Notes: generated from the letters alone by a model not told the origin. Shown: positions 36,998 to 45,677, numbered from the stretch's first letter. The stretch is DNA of 64,000 bases from BRHc4a sp049323755 (GCA_049323755.1 JBMOPE010000038.1:62001-126000); one strand, 5' to 3'. A program made the numbers and translations.

Positions 36998-37431
36998 TTT
37001 TTCCCCTCCGGATCTTTAAAAAGACTTATCACTATTCTTCAGCAAGACCTCTTTTTCCTTCCCCGAAAACCCTCCGTTTTCTGTTATTTACTGTGCCTTT
37101 TGGTGTTGTTCAGCAAGAAAACAAAAAGCTTCCTCCCATAAGGCAGCTTTTTAGGCAAGACAAAAACTTTAAAATTAACAGGCTATTTAAAAATACTTCC
37201 GGAAAAAAAGAGAACCGCTTTTTCCCTCTCTGTTGATATTTTGGCAGTAGGGAGAACCGGCAAATGAAATATTTGTATATGTTTTCCATTAAACCTATAG
37301 AGTAAATTTATCCTATAATCTTTGTTTTGTCAAACCCAAAAGCCTTTGGGCAAAAACATGACGCAGAAAGATATACATAACATTGGTGCGAGTTCTGCGT
37401 CAAGGAATGAATACTTGCATTCAGTTATTTG
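36998..37431. other. 434-bp spacer
   Basis: No gene. It carries the terminator of the gvpA unit and a second hairpin near 37200-37226 (GGAAAAAAAG and CTTTTTCC arms); the rest is AT-rich. Confidence 0.5.
37122..37153 (-). terminator. probable terminator of the gvpA unit
   Basis: AAAAAGCT (37123-37130) pairs with AGCTTTTT (37145-37152); T-rich on the minus strand. It is about 280 bases from the stop, so a long 3' end would result. Confidence 0.55.
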
Positions 37432-37884
37432 TTACTCCAAAAGAGCCTTTAAATATACGCGCTGGTCATTCATAAGCTGCTTATTTTCCCAGATCCGGTT
37501 TTTATTGCCTTCTGCCAGGCTAGTTTTATAGCGGCCAAGCTCCCGCTGAACACCCATGGAGATTTCCTCGCGCTTTAACGTATAACCATGCAGTAAATCT
37601 CTGATGCTGTCTTTATTCTCAATAACTAGCCAAGCTCTCCTGCGAGCTTCTTCCCCGGCCTCTACCAGCCTTTCTCTTTCGGCCTTTTTAATGGATTTAA
37701 TCTCCTGCATCAAACCTTTTCTCAAATCCGCCGCCATAGCATTGCGATTTTGATAAAAGCCGGTTAGAAGGCTCAAAACCTCTTGCTTCAACAAGGCACT
37801 ATTCTTTTGAAGCATCTCTTGATAACCTTTTGCTTCCCGGCGGCGGACCGTCTCGTTATTCAACCTGTCCTTTCTGCTGCCCAT
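37432..37884 (-). CDS. gas-vesicle-linked coiled-coil protein
   Basis: 150 residues from the ATG at 37884, after GGGTGA. The chain is almost wholly charged helix (ERERLVEAGEEARRRAW, MQEIKSIKK) with heptad-like spacing; no signal or membrane helix. It starts 81 bases after gvpA in the same unit. Other gas-vesicle clusters carry poorly conserved helical proteins downstream of gvpA that bind or stabilise the vesicle wall; this may be such a protein, but I cannot match it to a named Gvp. Confidence 0.75.
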   Translation of the reverse strand: MGSRKDRLNNETVRRREAKGYQEMLQKNSALLKQEVLSLLTGFYQNRNAMAADLRKGLMQEIKSIKKAERERLVEAGEEARRRAWLVIENKDSIRDLLHGYTLKREEISMGVQRELGRYKTSLAEGNKNRIWENKQLMNDQRVYLKALLE

Positions 37885-37964
37885 GTTACTCACCCTTTCA
37901 GAATCCTTAAAACTACACCCGCCCATCAAGGGGCGGGCGTAGGGCGAAAAGTGCAGAAAAATTT

Positions 37965-38180
37965 TTATGCGGGGCAAGCTGCAGTAGCAGTTAGACCTAT
38001 TGCCTCAGCATATTTAAGATAGGTATCCACGGAAGCAATAACAGCACGGGCCTCTATGGCAAGCAGCTCTATGCCAACCAGTGATACCCTTGCCCAGGCG
38101 TCAACAACGATACCTTTATCCAGAATACGGTCGATAACTTCCACGAGGCTGGACGAAGCGATAGATTTTTCAACAGCCAT
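37965..38180 (-). CDS. gvpA: major gas vesicle structural protein
   Basis: 71 residues from the ATG at 38180 with GGAGG upstream. SLVEVIDRILDKGIVVDAWARVSLVGIELL is the canonical amphipathic rib-forming core and AIEARAVIASVDTYLKYAEAIG the second helix, giving the usual GvpA length. It polymerises into the gas-permeable hollow wall. Transcribed separately from the accessory operon, which lets the major subunit be made in excess. Confidence 0.97.
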   Translation of the reverse strand: MAVEKSIASSSLVEVIDRILDKGIVVDAWARVSLVGIELLAIEARAVIASVDTYLKYAEAIGLTATAACPA

Positions 38181-38645
38181 TATAATTCCTCCTTTTTTAA
38201 ACATACCTTTGAAAATATAAAACTATGCGTAACAGTACAACTAATAACCCCTTTATATTTTAGACAGGTGACCACCGCTGGCAAACACTTTCATAAATAG
38301 TAAACCCCCTGTAACAGACCCTAAAACTCTTTATTAGATATAAAAACCCTGTCTAAAATAACCAAGGAAGCTATAGTAAACCTATTCCAATTAGGCACCC
38401 CCCCTCAAAGGTACGAGTAGATATCCATTGGCTTTTCTATCTATATACTATTTTAGAGAGTCATGGGATGTGAGTAAAATATTACACTTTGAAGGAATTT
38501 TTTATAGATATATAGTTTGCGGAATTCTGTATTGCGCTCTATTTAGTCATCAGGCATGTAAAAAAGTAACAAAAACACAGCACATGGCATATATTGCCGC
38601 AGGTGGTATTTATCACCTAAAAATATTTTTTGGAGGGATTTCTCT
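38181..38645. other. 465-bp divergent regulatory spacer upstream of gvpA
   Basis: No gene. It contains a perfect 12-bp inverted pair (ATTTTAGACAGG at 38257-38268, complement at 38348-38359) and must hold the promoters of gvpA and of the divergent 38646 gene. Confidence 0.55.
38257..38359. promoter_or_regulatory. spaced inverted repeat, candidate operator for gvpA
   Basis: Two 12-bp arms, perfectly inverted, 79 bases apart, lie 77-180 bases before gvpA. They could bind a dimeric or looping regulator; no T-run follows, so they are unlikely to be a terminator. Confidence 0.45.
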
Positions 38646-39005
38646 ATGGAAAAGCAAAAAAACCCATTAATTGACGAGGCTTTAAGACTGGTAAGCCAGA
38701 TGAGGCCGGATTTGAAAGCAACTCGTGATCTGTGTGACTGTGGCGGTGGGTTTGTTGAAGAAAGCGTTTTTTCCTTCAGCAAAAATTGCTGCCTGTGGGT
38801 AGTAATACTTTGCAATACAGGCCAGTTCGCATTTAAAGAAATTACTCCGGATTGGATAAAGACTTATTCCAACCTCATACTGTCTTCCCCTGAGGTATTT
38901 GTCGAGTTTGACATTAATCATAAGATATGCGCATGGGCTGTAGAGCAGGATAAGATCTGTGTCGAGGAAGGACAGAGCCTTGTAAAAAAGACCCGGCCTG
39001 TATAA
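38646..39005 (+). CDS. hypothetical protein divergent from gvpA
   Basis: 119 residues, ATG with GGAGGG ten bases upstream. Five Cys lie early (CDCGGG, CC, and a lone C), and the rest is mixed alpha-beta with many aromatic residues. No known domain recognised and no signal peptide. Shares the divergent spacer with gvpA and is flanked by the regulator gene, so a link to gas-vesicle control is conceivable, not shown. A terminator follows at 39088. Confidence 0.68.
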   Translation: MEKQKNPLIDEALRLVSQMRPDLKATRDLCDCGGGFVEESVFSFSKNCCLWVVILCNTGQFAFKEITPDWIKTYSNLILSSPEVFVEFDINHKICAWAVEQDKICVEEGQSLVKKTRPV

Positions 39006-39087
39006 ATAACCCCCTGCAGCCTGAATAAACATCATAGGTGACCGCACAGGTGTCCAGCAAATAAGTGCACCTTGCGGCAGGCAACAA

Positions 39088-39120
39088 GAGGTTACCCCGG
39101 AACACGGGGTAACCTCTTTA
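39088..39120 (+). terminator. bidirectional terminator
   Basis: GAGGTTACCCCG-GAACA-CGGGGTAACCTC followed by TTTAATT. It lies between two convergent genes and can serve both. Confidence 0.88.
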
Positions 39121-39134
39121 ATTGAACAGTAAAT

Positions 39135-39973
39135 TCAGGAGTATTTCTTCTTGACTTTTTGCATAATCATTTCCCATTCAAAAATAACTCTCTTTCTGAA
39201 ATCGTCCCAATATTCTTCAGGAATGTTCAAGAATCCGTAATATGTCAGGTTTAATCTGGCTCCCTGCAAATTTATTTCTTTAGTCATCAGGGGAACGTCC
39301 TTCCCTTTATTAAGCCTTTCCAGCATTTCCTCCACAATGGCTGTCACTCTGGTTAACTCTCCGGGATGCAAAACTGTTTCTCCCTTTTGATCCATACGAA
39401 CGGCAAATTCCCTCATTACATTGCCTATCTTCCAAAAAGTCTGATCAATTATGATTTCGAGTCCCGATTCGATATTCTCCCCCTCAAATAATATCATCAT
39501 GCATTCAATAAATTTAATAAGCTTATTTAAACTCTCAGTATAAAAATCGTAATTCTCGGAGTTGTTAAACTGAAGGCTGCAAATCACCTCAAACAGATCG
39601 AGCAGATTTTCTGCCTTCTTATATATAAAGGGTGTATTATTATTGCCGGTGTCTTTAAGCTCAATTTTTTCCCTACAGGCTTGGATGCTTTTTTGAAGAG
39701 AGTTTTTTGAGTTCAGGAAGTTGTCTTTATTTCCTTCTATTCCTGAGATCAAAAAATCAACGGTAACTCCAAATTCCATAGCCAATTTATTGAGCATAGC
39801 CGTGCTCGGGTTTTTGATTCTATCCCTTTCAATTAAGCTGAGATACTGTTTGCTCACGTCACCGAGCCGCTTTGCCAGCTCCTGCAAGCTGTAATTCCTG
39901 GCATCGGTTTTTTTTTCTCCAGTCGGAGATATCTTATTCTTTCACCCAGGGTGTGGTGCAACAAATTATCCAT
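39135..39973 (-). CDS. XRE-family regulator, frame broken at an A9 tract
   Basis: The visible frame 39135-39887 lacks the first HTH helix. Upstream an ATG at 39973, with AAGGG before it and three bases after the CDC48 gene, opens another frame: LGERIRYLRLEK, then nine A (39908-39916), after which the reading continues as a normal XRE domain in the -1 frame (SLQELAKRLG, VSKQYLSLIERDRIKNP). Without the shift translation stops about 40 codons in. A -1 slip or one added A restores about 279 residues. Options: transcriptional or ribosomal slippage, phase variation, a pseudogene, or a sequencing error. The C-terminal 190 residues are helical, of no recognised family. Confidence 0.75.
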
Positions 39974-39976
39974 AGT

Positions 39977-42115
39977 TCAGCCCTTCTTTTTTCGTAGCGA
40001 TTCAAAAGTTTCCACGGCATTTATAAAATCTTTCTCACGCAAAGTAAAGACCTCGCTTTCGGGGCCGCCCCGCAATATAGCGGCCCTGATAAGGTTCATA
40101 ACGGCGCTGCGGCATATCAGCTCAATATCGGCTCCACTATACCCCTCAGTGAGTTCGATCAACATGTCAAGGTCCATATCCACAACTAAATTTTTCCTGC
40201 TCATTTTGATGGCCAGTATTTTCTTTCTGGAGGAAATGTCAGGCATCGGTACCTCCAGGTGCAAATCAAACCTCCCTGACCGGAGCAGCGCCTCGTCAAC
40301 CAGATCCGGCCGGTTTGTCGCCGCCAGCAGGAATACCCCCCTCAGTTCTTCCAGTCCGTCTATCTCGGTCAAAAGCTGGCTAACCACCCGGTCGGCAACC
40401 CCTTCTCCCCCGGTATCCTTTCTCCTGGGTGCCAGGGCGTCTATCTCGTCGAAGAAAATTACGCAGGGAGCAGCCTGCCTGGCCTTTTTAAATATCTCCC
40501 TGACTCCCCTTTCGGTTTCACCCACCCATTTTGAAAAGAGCTGGGGACCCTTTATGGAAATAAAATTTGCATTGCACTCAGACGCCACCGCCTTGGCCAG
40601 CAATGTCTTCCCAGTACCTGGCGGGCCATAGAGCAAAACTCCTTTTGGAGGAGTATGTTCAACGGCGCGATATATATCAGCATACTTTACAGGCCATTCT
40701 ATGACTTCCTTCAGCATTTGCTTGACATGGTCCAGCCCGCCGATGCACTCCCAGTTTACATTGGGCCTTTCAACAAAAACTTCGCGTAGTGAAGAGGGTT
40801 CTATCTCCCGCAATGCCTGCCTGAAATGGTCCATATTAACGGTGAGGCTGCTGAGAAAACTGGAGGGCAGTGTATAATAATTAAAATCTATATCTTTCCA
40901 AACAGACCGCAGCGAAGCCATGGCCGCTTCCCGGCACAGGGCTGCCAAATCAGCTCCAACAAAGCCATGGGTCAAACCGGCCAGCTTTTTTAAGTCCACT
41001 TCTTCCGCCAAGGGCATTCCCCGTGTATGGATCTCCATTATTTTGAGCCTTCCGGGGTAGTCCGGGGGGCCTATTCTCAATTCCCGGTCAAACCTGCCCG
41101 GCCTTCTCAGCGCAGGGTCCACAGAATCCGGCAAGTTTGTGGCCCCTATTACGATTACCCCCCTTCTGTCGTTTAACCCATCCATCAGGGCAAGCAGCTG
41201 GGCCACTATCCTTTTTTCAACCTCACCGGGCACCTCCAACCTCTTGGGGGCTATGGCGTCTATTTCATCAAGGAAGATCACCGCCGGGGACTTTTCCCGT
41301 GCCCTGTCAAAAATATCCCTGAGCCTGGCTTCACTTTCCCCATAGTATTTGGCCACTATCTCCGGGCCGTTTACATTGATAAAAAAGGCCTCCGTTTCCG
41401 AAGCCACCGCCTTGGCCAACAATGTTTTTCCCGTGCCGGGCGGCCCGGTCAGCAAAAGGCCCCTGGGCGGATCTATGCCCAGTCTTTCAAATATTTCCGG
41501 ATACTTGAGCGGAAGCTCCACCATTTCTCTTATACGTTTTATTTCCGTGTCAAGTCCGCCGATGTCCTCGTAAAGTACTTTGCTGCCCCCCTGTGCCCTT
41601 CCTCCCGAAGTCTTCTGGCCCACTGTCAGTTTTATCCTTGTTGTGGAGTTGATCTGCAGAAAACCGTCGGGCATAGACTCCTGAATAACGAATTCCTGAA
41701 AGCTGGCCCCAAAAAGATTGATCCTGATCCTGTCTCCTTTTGTGCAAGCAAGGCCGTCCAGCAACCTGTTCAGATAGGCGCTGTCTTTTTTTATTCTTTC
41801 CAGAGGTATCGGGGTAAGAGGAGACAGGACAACCTCCTCGGCAGCCTTTCTCGCCGCCCTGATTATCTTTATTTTTTCACCCAGCCTGCATTGCGCGTTT
41901 TCCCTTGTGATCCCGTCAATCTGGACAATGTCTTTGTCCCTTTCCTCTGGAAAGGTTGGCATCGCCCTGGCACAGGAGGTGCGCTTGCCTTCCAGCATAA
42001 CTATTTCACCTATCTCAACCCCCAGCAGCTTTAAGTAGGCGGGATCAAACCGGGCTATATTTCTTCCCACATCTCTGGGAATAGCCTCCGTTACTTTCAG
42101 ATATATCTCATTCAT
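39977..42115 (-). CDS. CDC48/VAT-type double-AAA ATPase
   Basis: 712 residues. N-terminal double-psi-barrel CDC48 domain (LLGVEIGEIVMLEGKR...), then two AAA modules, each with Walker A GPPGTGKTLLAKAVASE, Walker B (VIFLDEIDAIAP, VIFFDEIDALAP) and arginine fingers (RRPGRFDRELRIG, LRSGRFDLHLEVP). It is an unfoldase/segregase more usual in archaea. Lying in the gvp operon, 22 bases after the Hsp20-like gene, it probably serves assembly or disassembly of vesicle proteins. Confidence 0.93.
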   Translation of the reverse strand: MNEIYLKVTEAIPRDVGRNIARFDPAYLKLLGVEIGEIVMLEGKRTSCARAMPTFPEERDKDIVQIDGITRENAQCRLGEKIKIIRAARKAAEEVVLSPLTPIPLERIKKDSAYLNRLLDGLACTKGDRIRINLFGASFQEFVIQESMPDGFLQINSTTRIKLTVGQKTSGGRAQGGSKVLYEDIGGLDTEIKRIREMVELPLKYPEIFERLGIDPPRGLLLTGPPGTGKTLLAKAVASETEAFFINVNGPEIVAKYYGESEARLRDIFDRAREKSPAVIFLDEIDAIAPKRLEVPGEVEKRIVAQLLALMDGLNDRRGVIVIGATNLPDSVDPALRRPGRFDRELRIGPPDYPGRLKIMEIHTRGMPLAEEVDLKKLAGLTHGFVGADLAALCREAAMASLRSVWKDIDFNYYTLPSSFLSSLTVNMDHFRQALREIEPSSLREVFVERPNVNWECIGGLDHVKQMLKEVIEWPVKYADIYRAVEHTPPKGVLLYGPPGTGKTLLAKAVASECNANFISIKGPQLFSKWVGETERGVREIFKKARQAAPCVIFFDEIDALAPRRKDTGGEGVADRVVSQLLTEIDGLEELRGVFLLAATNRPDLVDEALLRSGRFDLHLEVPMPDISSRKKILAIKMSRKNLVVDMDLDMLIELTEGYSGADIELICRSAVMNLIRAAILRGGPESEVFTLREKDFINAVETFESLRKKKG

Positions 42116-42137
42116 AATTATTCTTTAAAACCTCAGC

Positions 42138-42659
42138 TTAATCCCTATTTTTATTGACTCTGAGCTCCAAAACGCCGTTACGGTAACTCTTGCAGAACTG
42201 CGCCGTGCCCTTCAAGCCCTTTATTGTGATTTCTTTTCTGTATTTCCTGCCGCTTTTTGCCGCGGCATCAGCAGTAATAAGAACATTTTCATCATTAATG
42301 ACAATGTTAATATCAGCTTCATCCACACCCGGCATTTCCGCAATAACCAGGAAGTGATCTTCCTCGGGGATTATATCGACGATAGGCTCCCTTACGTCCT
42401 CCTCAGGAAGTTTTTCATCATCCAGGGAGTGGCCAAACCTCTCCATAAGGGGCGTGCCGTTCAGTCCCATTCGAACTGTATAGCCGTATACTCCTTTTAT
42501 ATTCCTGCCGCTGTTAAACCGGCCGTTTTTGTTTATTTCAACCAGGCCCTCTCTTTCCATTTTGCCGACGGCCTCCACCAGATTTGCCAGACCCTTAAAA
42601 ATACCCGACAGGCCGCTGGCGGAATTTGTTTTTTCCCTGCCTTCCTCTCTATCAGCCAT
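42138..42659 (-). CDS. gvpH: GvpH-like Hsp20 chaperone
   Basis: 173 residues. An N-terminal helical region (GLSGIFKGLANLVEAVGKM) resembles the start of haloarchaeal-type GvpH, followed by an alpha-crystallin-like beta domain (IVDIIPEEDHFLVIAEMPGV... through LELRV). It lies between a GvpA paralogue and the CDC48-like gene. It probably prevents aggregation of hydrophobic GvpA-family proteins. ATG after AGGAG. Confidence 0.82.
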   Translation of the reverse strand: MADREEGREKTNSASGLSGIFKGLANLVEAVGKMEREGLVEINKNGRFNSGRNIKGVYGYTVRMGLNGTPLMERFGHSLDDEKLPEEDVREPIVDIIPEEDHFLVIAEMPGVDEADINIVINDENVLITADAAAKSGRKYRKEITIKGLKGTAQFCKSYRNGVLELRVNKNRD

Positions 42660-42663
42660 ATCC

Positions 42664-42912
42664 TCATATCTCCTTTCGCAGGCTGATGGCCGGACTTACC
42701 GACACCACCCGCCGCACCTCTTCATCCCACTGTTTCATGAGCCCGTAATTAAGCATGGTCTCCATTCCCGCAATGGCCGCTCTCAGGTTTACACCTATAA
42801 GAGGAACGCCGCCAACGGAGACCAATAAGTCGGCATCCAGAATAATTCCCTTATCCAGTACTCTCTCCAGCAAGCCGGCCAGGGTTATTTTACTTTCACG
42901 GGAAGGTTCCAC
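42664..42912 (-). CDS. GvpA-family minor structural protein (GvpJ/M-like)
   Basis: 82 residues. GVPLIGVNLRAAIAGMETML follows LLERVLDKGIILDADLLVSV, the GvpA/J/M core. Start is set at GTG (42912): AAGGAGG sits just before it and the N-terminus MEPSRESK then matches MEPIKSTG of the paralogue at 44025. GvpJ/M proteins shape the vesicle tip in low copy number. Cannot separate J from M by sequence alone. Confidence 0.88.
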   Translation of the reverse strand: MEPSRESKITLAGLLERVLDKGIILDADLLVSVGGVPLIGVNLRAAIAGMETMLNYGLMKQWDEEVRRVVSVSPAISLRKEI

Positions 42913-42933
42913 AGCCCCCCCTCCTTCCATTGG

Positions 42934-43710
42934 CTACATAAAGCTATAAGCAGGCCATGGGCCGGAAAAAATGACTTCCAAAAAGGGTATACAATTGATC
43001 CGTTCAAGGACTGCCCCCAACACCCCGCACTGCCTTTCATCAGCCAGACAGCTGACGTTTAAAAGCATTATTCTTGAGCGATCCATTTTTTTAATTTTTT
43101 CCACCTGAACCCGTTCAACAGATCTTTCGATAGAAGAATAACTTTCCCTGAAAAGTCTGTCCGCTTCTTCCTCAACCAGCTTTTTTAACCTGGAATTTAT
43201 CTTTTCCTTGATAAGAAAAGCCTTCCCTGCCGGTGATCTTGCCAGTTCTTTCCGTAACCCCACAATTTCACTGTTGGAATCAGCCAGTGCCTCGGCAGCC
43301 TTTTTAGAATCCATAACAACCTGCACACCGTATTCTTTACAGCCTTCTATAATCCTCAATTTTCCCAAAATATAGTGACAGTTGTCTTCCAGCCACTTAA
43401 ACAGCAATTCTTCCGGAGGACAGTCATCACTTTTTATTATGGTGTTAAAGGTAAAGGGCACCACATTTCCATATTTCAGCCAGTATCCCTCTACAACCTT
43501 GTGATGAGCCTCCACCCAGGCGGCAACCATATCATTGTCCCCGGAGTAATACGGCTGGGGATCGCAGTTGTGGACCACAACCGTAAGGCCTTTAAACGAC
43601 AGAGTGTAAACCTTTTCACTGTCTATGCCCAGCAGGCCTAAACCATCCACTTCCCCATTGATCACGCAATAAAGGTACCTGCCGCTCTTTTCCGAAATGT
43701 CACTAATCAT
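42934..43710 (-). CDS. GvpL/GvpF-family accessory protein
   Basis: 258 residues, two-domain GvpL/F pattern: N-terminal YLYCVINGEVDGLGL...HNCDPQPYY, mid domain with VEGYWLKYGNVVPFTFNT and C-terminal GPWPAYSFM. These proteins bind GvpA and help nucleate the vesicle. Overlaps gvpK by 8 bases, implying translational coupling. One of three paralogues in the operon. Confidence 0.9.
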   Translation of the reverse strand: MISDISEKSGRYLYCVINGEVDGLGLLGIDSEKVYTLSFKGLTVVVHNCDPQPYYSGDNDMVAAWVEAHHKVVEGYWLKYGNVVPFTFNTIIKSDDCPPEELLFKWLEDNCHYILGKLRIIEGCKEYGVQVVMDSKKAAEALADSNSEIVGLRKELARSPAGKAFLIKEKINSRLKKLVEEEADRLFRESYSSIERSVERVQVEKIKKMDRSRIMLLNVSCLADERQCGVLGAVLERINCIPFLEVIFSGPWPAYSFM

Positions 43711-44011
43711 TATCTTCCAGCCACCTTACCGGATTTAAAGTTTCCACTACCTCGTTTATAACGTCATCCAGGCCGTCTTTAATTCCATCAACCACATCAA
43801 GCAGATTTTGTTCCAGTTTTATTGACTCCAAAGCCTCCTCCAAATCCATAATGGCCAGCCCCAGCCTTTCAATTTCTTCCTCGGAAAGGCTGCCGCCATC
43901 CATTCTTCTATAAGCCTGGATCTTTAGAGTGTCTTTAATGATATCCATAAGCGCCAGGACCAGTCCCAATACTCCCTGTTTTAAATCACTGTCTTTAATG
44001 TCAATATGCAT
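43703..44011 (-). CDS. gvpK: gas vesicle protein K
   Basis: 102 residues; LKQGVLGLVLALMDIIKDTLKIQAYRRM and LSEEEIERLGLAIMDLEEALE are the GvpK signature. Required for mature vesicle formation in other organisms. ATG after GGAGG. Confidence 0.93.
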   Translation of the reverse strand: MHIDIKDSDLKQGVLGLVLALMDIIKDTLKIQAYRRMDGGSLSEEEIERLGLAIMDLEEALESIKLEQNLLDVVDGIKDGLDDVINEVVETLNPVRWLEDND

Positions 44012-44024
44012 AACAAGGCCTCCG

Positions 44025-44381
44025 TTATAGCCCCGGAGCCCTGACGGCCTGTCTGGCCCGGGCGCTGACCCACCCGCACCACGGACAACCGGTGCTTAAA
44101 AGTTCCTTGACCCTGGATCTTTTACCGCATTCCGGGCAGGTTTCCTTTTCCTCCGACGCTTCCTTCACCACGGACTGGCTTAACTCGGTCCCCACAGGAA
44201 AAGCCAGCCCGTATTTAGCCGCCGTTTCAAAAGAAGCAACGGCGGCTTTTATTTTTATACCCAGCAATTCCACTCCTACTAGAGAAACAGTTATATCAGC
44301 GTTAATGACCAGTCCCTTATCCAAAATCCTGTCGACAATATCCATCAGGGAGGTGTTACCTGTACTTTTAATCGGTTCCAA
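44025..44381 (-). CDS. GvpA-family protein fused to a C-terminal zinc ribbon
   Basis: 118 residues, TTG start after GGGGAGG. Residues 10-60 are the GvpJ/A core (LMDIVDRILDKGLVINADI, VGVELLGIKIKAAVASFETAAKYG). Residues 82-102 hold four Cys in CPECG (C82, C85) and CPWCG (C99, C102), a zinc-ribbon pattern, joined by an acidic linker. The paralogue at 42664 and GvpA lack it. The ribbon could recruit an assembly factor or tether the tip protein. Sits between gvpK and gvpO. Confidence 0.87.
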   Translation of the reverse strand: MEPIKSTGNTSLMDIVDRILDKGLVINADITVSLVGVELLGIKIKAAVASFETAAKYGLAFPVGTELSQSVVKEASEEKETCPECGKRSRVKELLSTGCPWCGWVSARARQAVRAPGL

Positions 44382-44382
44382 A

Positions 44383-44646
44383 CTAATCCTCCCCTTCGCC
44401 TAATTCGCCATTCCAGTAGGCAACAATCTCCATATCATCGTCCAGTTTGACGGAATAAGTACTTTTATCATATACCGGCGGGTACCCCAGCTTTTTTAAA
44501 TACCTGTTTGTTTCCGTGACAAAAATTTTAGCCTCCCAGCCTCTTTCGGGCTTGTTGATGCCAAGCACCTGAATTGCTTCTTTTTCATAGCCCAGTTCTT
44601 TTATAAAAAAGGATTCTATTATCTTCCTGACAACGATTACACTCAT
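44383..44646 (-). CDS. gvpO: GvpO-like protein
   Basis: 87 residues; GWEAKIFVTETNRYLK and STYSVKLDDDMEIVAYWNGE match the two-strand pattern of GvpO (W-x-x-x-V-E... then D-x-x-G/M-x-L/V-Y). In haloarchaea GvpO is required for vesicles. The start of the next gene lies within 2 bases. The assignment rests on pattern only. Confidence 0.72.
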   Translation of the reverse strand: MSVIVVRKIIESFFIKELGYEKEAIQVLGINKPERGWEAKIFVTETNRYLKKLGYPPVYDKSTYSVKLDDDMEIVAYWNGELGEGED

Positions 44647-44676
44647 TTAATCACCCTCTTGACCGGCTTTTTACTA

Positions 44677-44907
44677 TTATTTTTGTTCTATCTCATCCAG
44701 CTTTTTCAGCAGCCTTTCTTCTTCCCGCATGTACTCATCCTCAGTGATTTTTTCCAGCTCCAGCTCCATTTGCAGCTCTATAAGTCTTTTTTTGATTTCA
44801 TCCGGGTCGTTTAACTCTTTATCCACCATTTCCTGAACCGCTTCAGCTACAGACACCAGACCTTTAACCGGCCCCCACAGGGGCAGCAGCAATAATTTGC
44901 CTAACAT
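44677..44907 (-). CDS. gvpG: gas vesicle protein G
   Basis: 76 residues; LLLLPLWGPVKGLVSVAEAV followed by an acidic coiled helix (IKKRLIELQMELE, YMREEERLLKKLDEIE) is the GvpG pattern. It lies between two GvpF/L-type genes, as gvpF-gvpG-gvpL order in other clusters. ATG after GGGTG. Confidence 0.9.
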   Translation of the reverse strand: MLGKLLLLPLWGPVKGLVSVAEAVQEMVDKELNDPDEIKKRLIELQMELELEKITEDEYMREEERLLKKLDEIEQK

Positions 44908-44923
44908 GCCTTTTCACCCGCCG

Positions 44924-45664
44924 TCATACGATAATCTGTATAAAATCATAGGGAGGTACTGGTCCGACATATTTAAAGCGGGCGCTATCGCCATACTCAT
45001 CAGCTAGCCGGGATAACTGCCCGTCGAACAATTCCTGACCTGACTTGTCAATCAGTAAGTTGGCATTGAAAAACATCTCATCACCATAGTTTTCCTTCAG
45101 TTTTATTCTTGCGGTGTATTTTTTCAGCGCCCTGACAACCTTATCCCTCTCGGCTTCCTTATGGGATGCCAATTCACTCTCCACTAACCGGCCTATCTCC
45201 ACAAGATCATTTCTTGAGCCGCCTCCGCCCGCCAGGGCTTCCCGCATTTTTTTAATAGTCCGGTTGCTTTCAGCTATCTTTCCGTATACTTTGGATATAT
45301 CCGTCCACATAATCTTCAGGCCCATTTCATTTTTATCCCCGAAATAGTCCAGAAGTTGCCTGAATTCCTTGTATCTGGGCCTTAATACATGCTCCCGTAT
45401 GTCATTCTCACTCTGCGACTGGGTACCGAACCTTACCGGCAGAACGGTATATTTAAGCATAATTTCTTCCAACACTTTTTGGTGGGGAAGCAGGTTTTCC
45501 CTGGAAAGGGTGAAACGTTCCGCATAGGAGTCGCTGACCACCATAGCAATGTCTGTGTAATTAACGGTATATACCCGGTCACAACCCTCCATTCCGCTAA
45601 TATTGAAAACACACGGTTCTCTGGTGAGTATTACACAATACAGGTATTTTTTTGCCTCAGCCAT
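44924..45664 (-). CDS. GvpF/GvpL-family accessory protein
   Basis: 246 residues. YLYCVILTREPCVFNIS at the start, VLPVRFGTQSQSENDI in the middle and a C-terminal FKYVGPVPPYDFIQI are the family's conserved segments. ATG after GGAATG. Role as vesicle-nucleation accessory; whether it is F or L is not decided. Confidence 0.9.
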   Translation of the reverse strand: MAEAKKYLYCVILTREPCVFNISGMEGCDRVYTVNYTDIAMVVSDSYAERFTLSRENLLPHQKVLEEIMLKYTVLPVRFGTQSQSENDIREHVLRPRYKEFRQLLDYFGDKNEMGLKIMWTDISKVYGKIAESNRTIKKMREALAGGGGSRNDLVEIGRLVESELASHKEAERDKVVRALKKYTARIKLKENYGDEMFFNANLLIDKSGQELFDGQLSRLADEYGDSARFKYVGPVPPYDFIQIIV

Positions 45665-45677
45665 AAATACATTCCTT

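Noticed and set aside
39951..40631. 226-codon plus-strand Ser-rich frame
   Set aside because: Antisense shadow of the CDC48-type ATPase.
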